Assembly (NCBI GenBank): GCA_029204225.1
Contig: CM055096.1
Coordinates: forward strand, 35,896,611-35,960,610
Reading direction: 5' to 3'
Source of the DNA: Diphasiastrum complanatum
Taxonomy: Eukaryota > Streptophyta > Lycopodiopsida > Lycopodiales > Lycopodiaceae
DNA: 64,000 bases
Shown here: one piece after another, positions 11,081 through 21,785 of the stretch
Position numbering within the stretch: the stretch's first letter is position 1
Layout of the letters: each line of letters starts with the position of its first letter
Position numbers and translations under genes: made by a program
The notes under the pieces: model-generated
Told to the model about the DNA's origin: nothing
Databases searched by the model: none
What the model saw: the letters and a program-made list of their open reading frames with translations, nothing else

Positions 11081-11567
11081 TGTGAAGTTTTTAGCACGTG
11101 TGAACTTCACCACACATCCTACATGATCTTACTGAGGTGTTGTGATTGCACAAGATTGATCAAAAAACAATATGCTTGAAAAATCTAAGGCAAGAGCACA
11201 ATAACATACATTTGATGAAAAAATCTAACTCTTCACTATGACAAATGAATGTTAATTCTAAGTGTTCAATATGGGAAAAAGAGACTGCTCTCGGGTAGAG
11301 AGAGAAAATCATACATAGAAAACTCGATTAGAGAGAGAATGAGTCCAAAACACCAAAATCTCAATATTCACAATATGGCAAAACATGCCCAACTTTCCTT
11401 ACATGAGAGAGAATCGAATTCCTATAGTGGAGTTGCATGGAAAGTCCACTTAACTGAACTAATTCACCTATCAGAGATCCACATGTGTAACTGCATGCAT
11501 GGATGTTGCATGTACTGAATGTCAACTCATAAAACTGCCATGTGTAGATCATAGAAACTACTTTGCA
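11081..11567 (-). repeat. Element A 5' LTR (U3 end missing)
   Basis: It starts (plus strand) TGTGAAGTTTTTAGCACGTG and abuts the primer site. From about 11342 it matches the LTR at 21321-21785 closely (shared blocks ATCTCAATATTCACAAT, GGAGTTGCATGGAAAGTCCA, ATGTGTAGATCAT). The match stops at about 11567. From element C the missing piece is about 240 bp, giving a full LTR near 730 bp. Confidence 0.75.
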
Positions 11568-11636
11568 TTCAACACATTATTATTTTTACATTCAACACAT
11601 TGTATATTCATGTACATAAATGCTAAAACACAGGTG

Positions 11637-12638
11637 ATGGAATTCACTGTTGAAAAGAGTATGGAAGACCCACAGAGCAGTTATCAGCCCGACCAATGCC
11701 ATAGAAAACTGATGAGGTTTGTACTAAAGGAAGGACAGAGGACCGACATAGAAATCCAATGTCTAAAAGAAGAATTGAAGAAACAAAAGAACCTACGAAT
11801 CAGAGCCACTAACTAGCTAGTTAGCACCAATAAGGAGCGAGAAACCTGGAAGCAAAAGTACAATGACCTCAAGGAGGCTAATGACAAATGACAGATAACC
11901 CATAGGGAGGGGTATAAAGGGCAGGAAAAGATCCTAGCCAACACCAAGGTGGAACTAGCTACAACCGGAACTACTGTAGCCATGTTAGCTAGGCAGTTAC
12001 ATGAGTATCAGAGACAAGAAGCTGCACGAGGACCAATCAGGCCTCAGAGTTTCCGCAACCCTTTGCCCGCTTACCCTGTGCACCACAAGGAAATTTTGTC
12101 AGACAGTCTGTTCTACAAAAACTTTAATGCTTACAGTTTATATCTACCGCCCATGGAATTTTCGCTAGATGTCCAGGTTTTTGAGCTACGACCATCCACG
12201 AGTTTTTCCCTCAGATTCACATGGCCACTCATCCCGGGTAGTTTTGAAAACTACAAAGATTCTTGTGAGAGCTTATGTAGGTTCTCAGTTGTTGCCGCAC
12301 GCCAGAAAGATGATATCATTAGATTGGCCGACCACTATGCCTACTGCCTGCAGAATTGGTTACTACAACCTTGGGGCGCTAAGACTTAACCCACCAGGAT
12401 TCACCTTACCAAATGGGGGTACAACCCCAATGAGTCCACGGAGTCAGGAGCGGACCTAGCATTGTACCTGCGGATGCGTGACAGAACTTCCAAGGAACGC
12501 AAAACCCTAAATGAGATGTTTTATTTTAAGTTCCTGGAAGGTGCCGATCCAGCCCTTGTGGATGTGGCAGAAGTGGACCCCAATTACACCGGGGACTTGA
12601 AGAACCAGCGGACGAAAATGTGCAGGAATGCAGTGTAA
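11637..12638 (+). pseudogene. Unrecognised coding frame with three in-frame stops (possible gag-like remnant)
   Basis: One reading frame runs from the ATG at 11637 (MEFTVEKSMEDPQSSY) to the TAA at 12636-12638, 333 codons plus the stop. It is broken by TAG at 11814, TGA at 11889 and TAA at 12387, with no frameshift. The first third is Lys/Glu-rich and probably coiled coil (IEIQCLKEELKKQKNLR). The middle has VAMLARQLHEYQRQEAARGP, then FSVVAARQKDDIIRLADHY. The end reads YNPNESTESGADLALYLRMR and FLEGADPALVDVAEVDPN. I recognise no family. The coiled-coil head and charged body would suit a retroelement gag, but no zinc knuckle or pol follows. It could equally be a decayed host gene. Confidence 0.5.
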
Positions 12639-12866
12639 CCACCCACCTCACTATTATGCATCATACACTAGACACGATATGGTGAGCATCTGTTCCAAGT
12701 CTCAGTTTTCTATGCATACATATTTATTGCATCTCTATAAAAACTCTGAGCTGCATTTGGTCATTTGCTAACTTCTATGGGCATAAATGACTGTATAGAC
12801 GCATAGTTGAAGGGGGGTTGAGAAAGGAAAAAGTGGGAACAAAAACAGTAAAGTGGGGTGGGGAGT

Positions 12867-12893
12867 GACTCCATCGCCCAATGGGTAAGGCAC
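12867..12893 (+). other. tRNA-Arg-like 5' half
   Basis: The sequence GACTCCAT.GCCCAATGG.TAAGGC is very close to the 5' half (acceptor strand and D arm, with A box) of plant tRNA-Arg as I remember it. No anticodon arm or T arm follows; the next bases are a purine-rich run. It is a fragment, not a gene, possibly the head of a decayed SINE or a captured tRNA piece. Confidence 0.4.
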
Positions 12894-12990
12894 AAAAGAA
12901 AAATATATATATATAAAAAAAAATAGCAAAAGTGAGAGAAAGAAAGATTGAGAAAAAAGTAAGAGAAAAAAGAGAAAAAAAAAAAAAAGA
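12893..12990. repeat. Low-complexity A/G-rich run
   Basis: The stretch has an (AT)n core, then runs of A, GAGAAAG and GAGAAAAAAG repeats. It has no coding content. Confidence 0.8.
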
Positions 12991-13879
12991 CTTCAACCGT
13001 CTCTATCAGATCTCGAACCAATTTGTGAGGATGAGTGACGCCTCGCACATCCATAAGAGGTGACCACAATTTTCCTGATTGATTCCATAGACTAGAGGAA
13101 AACCAGTACTTCCTACCATCTTGTGTATTGGATCTTAAGACAGTAAGTTGTCCTACATGGACTACTGTCAAAATATAGGGCTTGAGAGAAGAGTCAATAC
13201 AGAGAGGAGACTAGATGGTTATTCCCTGTTAAATCAGTTCTTAGAGAGTATAAGTTGAATGTCTGAACAAGAAAAGAATTGGTAATCACCAGTCTGGACC
13301 GGTTTCAGAGTTGGGGCACTAAAGCCTCATCGTGTATACATTCACACACACATCAATGACATGGTGTTAGACACAATACTGTTGACTTGCATCCATATCA
13401 TCCTATCTCCAATCTTGAGATTTGTATTTGCATATCCTCTTGTGCATGGGTCTGAAAATGGGCATTGTCTTAATCTGATGGAATTGGGAGCATTTGCCAT
13501 GTAGGTCACAGGTGGGTTTTTGCAGGTATGAAGACACCAAATTGTTCAAAGCTCTGTGGTTAAATCCAATCCGGTTGCAGATGGATCCTAAGGGCTAAAT
13601 CGATGGCCTTTGGGTAGGAAGCTGTTGAAGTCATCCTACCAACTAACTGTGGTTAGCATCACCTAGCAAGGGTGTTGAGCCCACTAAACTTGATCCACCA
13701 CTAGGAGCTGGTTTGCGAAAGCACAGACTCTGGGTCCGTCGTATGGGGACCATACTACCCAGTGGTAGTCGCCAATGTTAGTTGATATTTCCGCATGGAA
13801 AATCGGGCTACTATTGAAATTTAAGTTTGCAATAATTGAAAAACCCGACATGTAAAGCTCGGTTATTAGAGAAAAATCG

Positions 13880-14070
13880 GCACAAATTTGCCTTAGGTCT
13901 GGGTCCCAGCCCGTCCTAAAGTGGCTAGACATAGTTTAAAAGTAAGAAACTAACTTTCGAAAAAACCGTCAAAAATATTTTGTGGTCAAGTTTTGTAAGA
14001 CCGAGCCAAGAGTGTCGGTCCATCTAGAATTGGGTCTCAGCCTGTCCTAAATGAGGCTAGAGCAAATTTT
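13880..14070 (+). repeat. Diverged direct repeat of about 40 bp
   Basis: The block GGTCTGGGTCCCAGCCCGTC followed by CTAAA.TGGCTAGA near 13885 recurs near 14025 as TTGGGTCTCAGCCTGTCCTA followed by AATGAGGCTAGA, roughly 140 bp apart. Flanks are weakly similar, which suggests an old tandem duplication. Confidence 0.4.
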
Positions 14071-15117
14071 GTGGCCTTAGAAATGGCCGGTAAATATTTT
14101 ATGGCTTTTTAAAAAATTGGCCAGTTGTAAAATAATAGCTGGTATGACTGTGCTAAAATCTCACCATGTACTGAGTCCATTTTTACTAATATATGATCAC
14201 TCAGTCTATTTTTTAGGGAAACCGTGTTGTCGTGGGAGCCCTAGTCATGAATGCCGAAAAAGTCAACCACAGAAGAAAAAACCGAGAAAAAAAAATTTCG
14301 GGTAAAAACGAGACCGGAAAATATGGATTCAGTGTCAAGGAGTTATGTTACTCACATAACTCACTGAGAATCTTACAACTCAGCTACAAAAGAACTCTAT
14401 TTTTCATGAGTAAATAACATATCTGGGAAATCTTTGAAGTGAATAACTCCACATCACAAGTTTTCCAACCATCTAACTCTTATTAACAAAATTCCTTCTA
14501 CCAATCAGCCTACAATAGATCTTAGCGTACAAACCAAATTTAGGCTAATTTATACAGACATCTTTGGACATAGAGTTAAGATTAAAACTTTATTCCACTG
14601 ATCCAATCCATAACAAAATGGTACTTTGGTAACAATTAGTGAACCTTAATATAATCTTTACCACTACTTCCCATATTCATGAATATCTCACAGCTCAATA
14701 ACCCCGAAACTCCTCTAGTTCCAAATTAATCAAAATAATCACTTAGAGAGTTCCTCTATTTCAAACTGGATAGTTTTACCTTTGCACACATACAAGATTT
14801 TTTCCCAAAAAATCAATGCAACCGGCTGATTCCTTGAAAGACTTATTCCTATTTTTTTCTTCCCCCCTTTTAAAAAGAAATTCCATAATTTCAATTGAAA
14901 AGTTCTCAGGAGACAACATATAAGATATCAAAGATTCGAAAAAGTCAGTAATGAGTATCCAATACTATTACAAACCCGACTTTTTCCTCAAAATCACAAA
15001 ATATATTATCTCGAATGATAGAAATATTATCTCTCAATAATCAACTATCAAATAGAGACTAACGTTAGGGTTCAGGAAATCTAAGTTCCGAGCCATATTC
15101 AAAAAACTTATATGGAG

Positions 15118-16798
15118 GTACAATTTCATATAGTTAGTTGAGAGCCTTACCCAGATCTTTCCAGACAACCAAAACTCTACTCGCGAAAGTTCCTACCATG
15201 ACCCTCAAAAAGGCATTTATTGAAATTCGAGAGGAAGTCGAGGCTAGAGAACACCTTGATCACAAGGATGGTTCTGACCAGTCTATCTACGGCAACAAAG
15301 AAAAATCCAAGAAACAATTCAAGCCTAAGATGGAGTCAAATCAAAGGCAAGATCATGATCAGCAAGCAGAGGAGACCATCAAAGGCAACTGAAAGAGCAA
15401 AGAGAGGTCGAAACAGCAAGGTGGAGAAAAGAAAACTTGCGTGAGATGCAGACGAGATGGGCACACAGTTGATACGTGCTGGCTCAATCCAAAGATTGAG
15501 TGCATCCACTACCACAAGAAGAGTCATGCAGCCATAGACTATCACCTGAACCCAAGAAACAAATCAGCACAAAACAGATAGGAGAACGACAACAATTCAT
15601 CCTATGTCGAGGAGCCTGAGAGCTCAAAAGTGGGCGAAGAAAGATGGAACATAAATTGTTTGACCGTCTACATCTGTGAAGACGTGTGTGCAACGTCTAC
15701 ACCTGACACACATGAGGTGATTCTTGATTCAGGAGCCACCTCACACTTCATGACATCAAGATGAATAATGTCTGATTATAGAAGTGCTGATTTTTCAAAA
15801 TTCATAGTTCTTGGAGATGGATCCAAACATCAAGTGAACGATATTGGTTCACTGTGGCTCAACACGAATGGAAGAGGCAGACGACTCGAAGACATTTTGT
15901 TTGTGCCTACACTGCAGCAAGACTTGCTTTCAGTGGCAAGAATAGCTGATGTGGGGATGCGTGTTACATTTTCTGACGAAGCATGCAACATGATTGATGC
16001 CTGTCCCAGTACCTTGATCGCTCAAGGCAGAAAAAAAAAAATCTATATCACCTGACGACATGTCTGCCTACAGATCAGATGTATTAGACTCATGATGAAT
16101 CGCCAGACACCTTGTGGCACATGAGACTATGCCACATGAACTCAATGTCACTTTATCAAACAAGCCATCATGGAGAAATAACAGGGGTCAGCATCTCGAA
16201 TGCAACCAGTTCGACCACCTGTGATGCATGTCTGAAGGATAAGATGTCACGCACTCCATTTATCAAAGACTCCTACAAAACAACCAAGATTCTGGAGTTA
16301 GTGCATTTTGACATCTGTGGACCTTTCAATGTGATCTCAGTAGGAGGTTCAAAGTATTATATAACCTTCATTGATGATTATAGTAATTTTGCCAGAGTGT
16401 ACTTCATTCAGAATAAATCTGAAGCACTTAACGAATTGGGCAAAGAGATGCACATGCAACAAAGTGAAGCAGATCAGGACAGATCGAGGTGGCAAATACA
16501 TCTCGAATTGTTTCACTGACTTCTGCAATGATTGTGGTATCACTCATAGAAGGACTGCAGCCTACACACCGAAGCACAACGGTGTTGTAGAAAGAAATAA
16601 TAGGACCCTGATGGAAGCTGCCAGATGCATGATGGCCTACTCGAAGGCTACAAGGGTACTGTGGGCTGAAGCACTAGCTACAGCCGCATACATCCAGAAT
16701 AGGACATGGAAGTCCGTTGTCCCTCACACGACACCACACGAGTTATGGTGGGGAAGAAAGCCCAATCTATCTCACATCATAATCTTTGGTTGTGCAGA
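15118..16798 (+). pseudogene. Element F: copia gag-protease-integrase fragment
   Basis: Plus strand: it begins inside gag (LRALPRSFQTTKTLLAK, matching element L), then a Lys-rich spacer and zinc knuckle CVRCRRDGHTVDTC. A second degenerate knuckle CIHYHKKSHAAIDY follows. The protease motif is VILDSGATSHFMTS. Up to about 16025 the frame is constant but has stops near 15390, 15581 and 15764. A run of ten A bases near 16030 shifts the frame. Integrase follows: WHMRLCHMN, CDACLKDKMS, HFDICGPFNV, a frameshift near 16450, TDRGGKYISNCF, and the Glu in HNGVVERNNRTL. It ends at FGCADV, where LTR sequence begins, so RT and RNase H are absent. Confidence 0.85.
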
Positions 16799-16955
16799 TG
16801 TTGGTTGATTCTGACGAATCCCCAAGATACTCGGACAGAGCAACTCAAGAGCACCTCTCATCTTAGACCGAGGAGGTCTCTGAGAAGACGAGACAAACGA
16901 AGACTGAGAGCCGAGTATGAGAGCCGAGGAGTACTAGTAGTAATGACAAGCAAGA
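16799..16955 (+). repeat. LTR-T fragment (plus orientation)
   Basis: It starts TGTTGGTTGATTCTGACGAA and matches, in the opposite orientation, the edge of the LTR at 36985-37771 through ...AATGACAAGCAAGAAC. It sits directly against integrase sequence of element F without a polypurine tract. It therefore looks like a recombination or insertion joint rather than F's own 3' LTR. Confidence 0.65.
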
Positions 16956-17414
16956 ACCTTTTTCTACATTCTGTCTGACTCTCTTATTGCTCAATCTAGT
17001 AGTCTGTTCTTAGCGAATTATTATTAGTCTAGTTGTTCGTGACTAATATTTAGTCTTGCCTTTCACAACTAATTCGTGATTGATTATCAGTCGAGCTCAG
17101 TCTAGCTCTTCGCAAATAATTTGCAACTAATAATTTGTCTAGCTGTTCATGACAAATTATCTTTCTAACGTTTTGCTATTTAATGTTTGGCTACGTAATC
17201 AGATCGAACGTGATTTCAATCACTAACGTTCTCTTTGTGTCTAATAGGCGTAGTCATGCTTAGGAAAAGAGTAAGATAGCTCGTTCCGCTGTGCACAAAC
17301 ACTTTCCGTTCGAGTTCGTTAATTTTTTGAGTTTCAAGTTCGCTTCTTTTTGTGTTCATTTTATTTTTAGTTATGTTCGTTTCTCACACTCACACACCTT
17401 CTTTTAATCCAAAA
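16956..17414 (+). repeat. Element G 5' LTR, truncated
   Basis: It matches the LTR of element H (41754-42897) in reverse orientation: shared blocks include TTTGGCTACGTAATCA, ATAGGCGTAGTCATGCTTA and AGCTCGTTCCGCTG. It ends just before a perfect tRNA-Met primer site at 17415. The upstream part is missing, replaced by the LTR-T fragment. The exact 3' border is uncertain by about 17 bp. Confidence 0.7.
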
Positions 17415-17427
17415 TGGTATCAGAGCC
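17415..17427 (+). other. Element G primer-binding site (initiator tRNA-Met)
   Basis: TGGTATCAGAGCC is a 13/13 match to the standard plant copia primer site. It is placed just after LTR sequence and 142 bp before the gag ATG. Confidence 0.85.
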
Positions 17428-17568
17428 ATTTTTGTAGCTTGATAAGCTTCCATAGTACAAGACTGTACTAGCCGATAGAGTAATTGTCTTCTTGTTCTGT
17501 AATTCAGTACCAGATTTTCATACTTAAGTCATTGATAGTTTTTCCTATCACTTAGACTAATCTTCCAC

Positions 17569-18096
17569 ATGGATTCCCAAGGAAAAGCCAGTCCTATCAT
17601 GGACAAGCTAGATGGAGCCAATTACCATCTATGAAAATTTAAGATGAAAACTATACTAATGGCTAGAGAATTGTATGACATTGTTACAGGTGTAGAAGAG
17701 AAATCCGAAGCAGCAATCGCCAAATGGAAGTTGAAGGATGGAAAGGCTTTCGCATTGATCATCCTCAACATTATGGATACCCAGATCGGCCATGTATCCG
17801 AGGCCCATACATTGAAAGAAGTCTGGGACATCTTGAGCACACTATACAAAGTGCGAGATATAGCTTTCAAGCTACATCTCAGGAAGAAAGTTTACTCCCT
17901 CAAGATGGCGAATGGTGATTCCCTGCAGCATCACATCAATCAATTCAAGACCTGCTAAGGCAAATGGCCGTTGTCGGATCTGTCATAGACAATCAAGACG
18001 CAATGATACAACTGCTTACAAGCTTGCCAAGCTCATATGACAGCTAAGTGATGATCATCACGACACATCCATACCTGACTCTTTTGAGAGTCATCA
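17569..18096 (+). pseudogene. Element G gag, N-terminal part
   Basis: From the ATG at 17569: MDSQGKASPIMDKLDGANYH, then a stop where element H has a Trp (YHLWKFKM). Gag continues with ELYDIVTGVEEKSEA, WKLKDGKAFALIILNIMDTQ, HVSEAHTLKEVWDILS and KLHLRKKVYSLKM. A frame break near 17955 and another stop precede the cut at about 18096, where minus-strand RT of element C begins. It belongs to the same family as H, I and J. Confidence 0.82.
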
Positions 18097-18720
18097 AAAG
18101 TCAATTTCTAGGTTGTGAAGAACTCCTAGATCTTGCATCTTAAATTCACTACCAAGCGCATGTTTAGTTTCTTTAACTAGTTCTTCATTATTTTCACTAA
18201 GAATGATATCATCTACATAGATGAGAAGAATAACTACAAAGTTATACAAACTTAATGTACAATGAAGAGTCATATTCACTAAGATGAAATCCGAGTGATA
18301 TGAGAAAGGAGTTGAGCCTTGCATACCAAGATCTTGGAGCTTGTTTTAGTCCATAGAGTCTTTTGAACAAAAGACAAACTTTTGATTCCTCACCAACTTT
18401 TACAAATCCAGGTGGTTGTTCCATGTAGATCTCCTCCTCAAGGTTAACATTGAGAAAGGCATTAGAAACATCAAGTTGAAACATCCTCCAATTGTGATAA
18501 CATGCAAGGGAAATGAGAATTCTTATAGTTGCAACAGGTGCAAAAGTGTCTTCATAGTCAAGACCTTTGATTTGAGAGTAGCCTTTGGCACAAAGTCTTG
18601 CTTTGAATTTGTTGATGGATCCATCATTATTGTATTTGATCCTGAATACCCACTTACATCCAATGACATGCATGTTGTTTGGTGGCTCCACAGGCTCCCA
18701 TGTGTTGTTTGAATCAAGGC
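18097..18720 (-). pseudogene. Element C reverse transcriptase (front and catalytic part)
   Basis: Minus strand: MEPPNNMHVIGCKWVFRIKY, KARLCAKGYSQIKGLDYEDT, QLDVSNAFLNVNLEEEIYME, SKVCLLFKRLYGLKQAPRSW, then NFVVILLIYVDDIILSENNE with the catalytic YVDD intact. A frame change lies near 18245. The sequence ends at about 18097 in HNLEIDF, so the thumb and RNase H are absent. Confidence 0.87.
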
Positions 18721-18727
18721 TTCAAAC

Positions 18728-19933
18728 TCAAGGGTGGGTCATTGCTTCAACCCATTTCTTGGATTGAAGTGCTTCTTGGACATCTTTAGGCTCTTTATCT
18801 GATATGAAGAATGCATGATAGGAAATTTCACCTTCCACTTGCCTTCCTTCCTCATCATAACTGAGCCTTTTTGGCTCGGATCTTTCTCTTGTGGATCTTC
18901 TTGGTATAGGTACTTGAAGTTGCTCCTCCTCAAGCCTCGGCCTCACCACTTCTTGAACAGCATCAAGATTGATGATTGTTGATCCTGCATGAGACTCCTT
19001 GATCTTCGCTTCATCCAAGTTAGATTTTTGATCTTCATGAAAGATCACATCTCTACTTACAACATTCTTGTCAGTAGAGGAAAGATAAACTTTATATGCT
19101 TTCTTAGAAGATGCATATCCAACAAAAATTCCTTTAATAGCACTAGGATCATCTTTTCTCCTAGTCTCTAAAGGTACATGCACATAGCATAAACAGCCAA
19201 AGATCCTAAAATGATCTACCTTAGGCTTTTTCTTATACAACATCTCAAATGGTGTTCTTCCTTCTATTGCAAGATTAGGAAGTCTATTACAAAGATAATT
19301 TGCACATGCAACTGCTTCTCCCCAAATTTCTTTAGGTAGAGATGCTTCTAGCCTAATGGCTTTTGCACATTCACACAAAGTTCTATTCTTTCTTTCAGCA
19401 ACTCCATTTTGCTGAGGAGTATAAGAACAAGAAAATTCTCTTTGTATTCTCTCTTTCTCACAAAAGTCTTTAAACTTATTAGAGGTATATTCACCTCCAC
19501 TATCACTTCTCAAAGCTTTTAACTTGAAAGAAAACTATTTTTCTACATAAGCTTTGAAAGTAAGGAAAATATCATAAACCATGGCTTTAGAAGATAGCAT
19601 GTAGATCCAAGAATATCTTGTATAATCATCTACAAAAGAAACAAAGCAATTTGCTCCTCCTTTGCTTTTGGTTGAAGAGAAATGAACATCAGAGTGCACA
19701 AGATCAAATGGATGTTGTGTTTTGATGCTTGATCTTGGAAAAGGTCTTCTATGTGATTTTGCCAAAACACAAGCTTCACAAGGTTGAAGCTCCTTTGACA
19801 ATGTCTTTGGTAGTCCAACAATTTTTCCTTCTTTGACCAAAGATTGCATGACTTTGAAATTGGGATGTCCCAATCTCTTATGCCACAAATCCTCCTGACG
19901 AACCTTGGTCTCATAAGCAACATCTGAAAACAC
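18728..19933 (-). pseudogene. Element C integrase
   Basis: Minus strand: DLWHKRLGHPNFKVMQSLVK, CEACVLAKSHRRP, HSDVHFSSTKSKGGANCFV, FVDDYTRYSWIYMLSSKAM; a stop near 19534; then MRSDSGGEYTSNKFKDFCEK and QQNGVAERKNRTLCECAKAI. All three catalytic acids (D, D, E) are present. The C-terminal part runs through GEAVACANYLCNRL, FGCLCYVHVPLETRRKD and VSRDVIFHEDQ into the RT linker. A frame change separates it from RT near 18725. Confidence 0.87.
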
Positions 19934-21254
19934 TCTTTCTAGAATCTAGTTTGTACAGCTTTCCAATTCTAGGTCCTCTAGCAACCACTTCATTTTCTCT
20001 TGAGATTATACATTTGTCAACATGAAATTTGACATCCAATCCACTATCAAACAATTGTCCTACACTAATGATATTCTTGGTTAGTCTAGATACATAAAGT
20101 ACATCATGCAAACCAAAAGATTTTGATGATGATGCATGCAATGGAATACTACCTATTCCTTCAATTCTACACTCTACATCATTAGCAGTATAGATTGATC
20201 TTTTTGCACCTAGATATGGCATGAGACTTGTGAAAGAGTTTCTAAAACTAGACATATGGGAACTAGCCCCACTATCTATCCACCAGATTTCTTCATTCTC
20301 GAAAGGAAAAGATGAAAAACTAGACATCATTAAAGAATCCTCTCTTTCACTCTCAATACCCTCACACTCTTCCTCATTAGTAAGGTTAGCTTGCTTGGAC
20401 TGGTTCTTTTTCTTGAAACAGTTTGATGCATAGTGGCCCTTCTCTTTCAAGAAACATTTGATCTTTGATAGCTTCTTCTTGCCACTGGATATTGCAGCTT
20501 GTGAGGATTGATCCTCACTACCTTCTTTGGCTTTGTCCTTCTTGAAGTGTTGTTGACCTTTGTCTTTGCCTCTTGACTTGTCCTTGGTGAAGAGTGCTTT
20601 GTCATCTCCATTATCCTTCAATGAAAGTCTGTTGATTCTCAGCATCTTGTTCTCTTGCCTGCTTTCTTCAGCAATGAGAACTCCTTGAAGAGTCTCCAAA
20701 GATGAAAGCTCCTCCTTAACAGCATAAGTCTGCACAATATTGTCATACTCATCTCTTAGTCCATTAAGGACTACTTGAACAAGTTCAATGTTCTTAAGAG
20801 CATCACCAATACCAGCTAACTCTTGATGAGGATGTTTAACTCTCATTACATAATTTGAAGCACTCTCATCTACTCTCTAATAACTTAAAAAAATTTGATT
20901 TCTAAGTGTAAGCAATCTAGGAGTATTTCTTATTTCATAGATTGTTTTAAGAGTGTCTCAAGCCTCCTTGACAATGGTGCATGTACTGATCTCCCTTAAC
21001 ACTTCATTTGTGACATTCATTTTTATCAAATGAAGAGCAATCATCGTTCTCTTCTTGAATGCTGCAGCTACATTAGGTGTTGCAGGTTCTTCTTCAGCTC
21101 CACTTACAATGTCCTTTACATCCCGTAGAACCAATAATGATTCCATTCTAATCTTCCACATTGCATAATTGGAAGATGTTAATCTCTCACTATGCTCCAA
21201 AAAATGTGAATCACATGAAGACATATTCACTTTGAGAAATTCTAGTAATGACAA
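19911..21254 (-). pseudogene. Element C gag, CCHC region and protease
   Basis: Gag head (HFLEHSERLTSSNYAMWKIR) lies at 20958-21254 with MSLLEFLKVNMSSCDS in front of it; gag resumes at 20846 (QVVLNGLRDEYDNIVQTYAV). The zinc knuckle has lost its second Cys by a small deletion: CFLKEKGHYASNC against CFFYGKKGHYASNC in A. The protease has WWIDSGASSHMSSF intact, and the pre-integrase motif reads VSRLTKNIISVGQLFDSG. Confidence 0.85.
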
Positions 21255-21320
21255 GGATGGAATTGAAAATGTTGCTTGCTATCTCAATCTAGGATCTAAC
21301 ACTTATAATGATGATCCTTT

Positions 21321-21785
21321 TGAGCCAAAATCACCAAGATCTCAATATTCACAATGTGGCAAAACAAGCCAAAGTTTCCCTACATCAAGGAGACTCGAAT
21401 TCTTACAATGGAGTTGCATGGAAAGTCCACTTCATTTAGTTAACTCAACTATCATAGATCCACAAGTAAAACTGCATGTATGGATATTTCATGTACTGCA
21501 TGTCAACTCTCAAAATTACCTAGACATGTGTAGATCATGTAAACTACTTTGCATATTGCATGCACTTATTGCATGTTGCATGCATGCTCTCTGAATGACT
21601 ATGCATGTTATCTAAACTTTTGCATGACATCATAAATGCACCTACCTAACTCAAACTCGACCTATTCTAAGAAGGTTATGTGCTTAATTCACATACCTCT
21701 ATGTACAATAAAATATACAAAAGAAATAAGGTGAGCATAGCCCCCAAAGTCAAGATAGGAAGATATTTTTTTACCATTCTTCACA
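21321..21785 (-). repeat. Element C 5' LTR (outer two thirds)
   Basis: The right edge (plus strand) is ...ATTCTTCACA at 21785, the same terminus as the element A 3' LTR. The left part matches 11342-11567 of the A 5' LTR, and the right part matches 6128-6356. The inner end with the primer site is missing. Confidence 0.75.

Larger units (their letters stand above)
6128..11567 (-). mobile_element. Element A: near-complete Ty1/copia element with partial LTRs
   Basis: Minus-strand order from the right: 5' LTR (11081-11567, U3 end missing), tRNA-Met primer site, leader, gag, CCHC, protease, integrase, RT, RNase H, polypurine tract, 3' LTR (6128-6356, truncated). The internal region is about 4.7 kb, the usual size. 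LTR ends are TGTGAAG...CTTCACA. The RT keeps YVDD and the integrase keeps its D, D and E residues, but several stops and frameshifts break the polyprotein. Element C (18097-21785) is a close relative. No target-site duplication can be tested because both LTR outer ends are damaged. Confidence 0.88.
12639..15117. other. Gene-free interval
   Basis: No gene is supported. The stretch holds a tRNA-like fragment (12867-12893), a purine-rich low-complexity run (about 12893-12990) and a diverged repeated block near 13880 and 14025. The minus-strand Phe/Ser-rich frames across the purine run are low-complexity artefacts. Toward 14400-15117 the DNA is A/T-rich with no recognisable features until element F gag begins. 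Confidence 0.5.
18097..21785 (-). mobile_element. Element C: Ty1/copia element, sister of A, 3' part missing
   Basis: Minus strand from the right: LTR piece (21321-21785), short leader remnant, gag, CCHC region, protease, integrase and RT through the YVDD block. It stops at LGVLHNLEIDF, so RNase H and the 3' LTR are lost at the junction with element G. The primer site and the adjoining LTR end are deleted between about 21305 and 21321. Protein similarity to A is very high along the whole length. Confidence 0.87.

Noticed and set aside
11637-12638. Integrated plant pararetrovirus gene
   Set aside because: No zinc knuckle, movement, protease or RT motif follows, and nothing in the frame is diagnostic of that virus group.
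12761-13171. Phe/Ser-rich membrane-like protein on the minus strand
   Set aside because: It is the reverse reading of an A/G-rich low-complexity run, with no family match and no sensible flanks.
15220-15693. Alternate-frame proteins across element F gag
   Set aside because: The gag, knuckle and protease motifs all lie in the other plus-strand frame; these are shadows.
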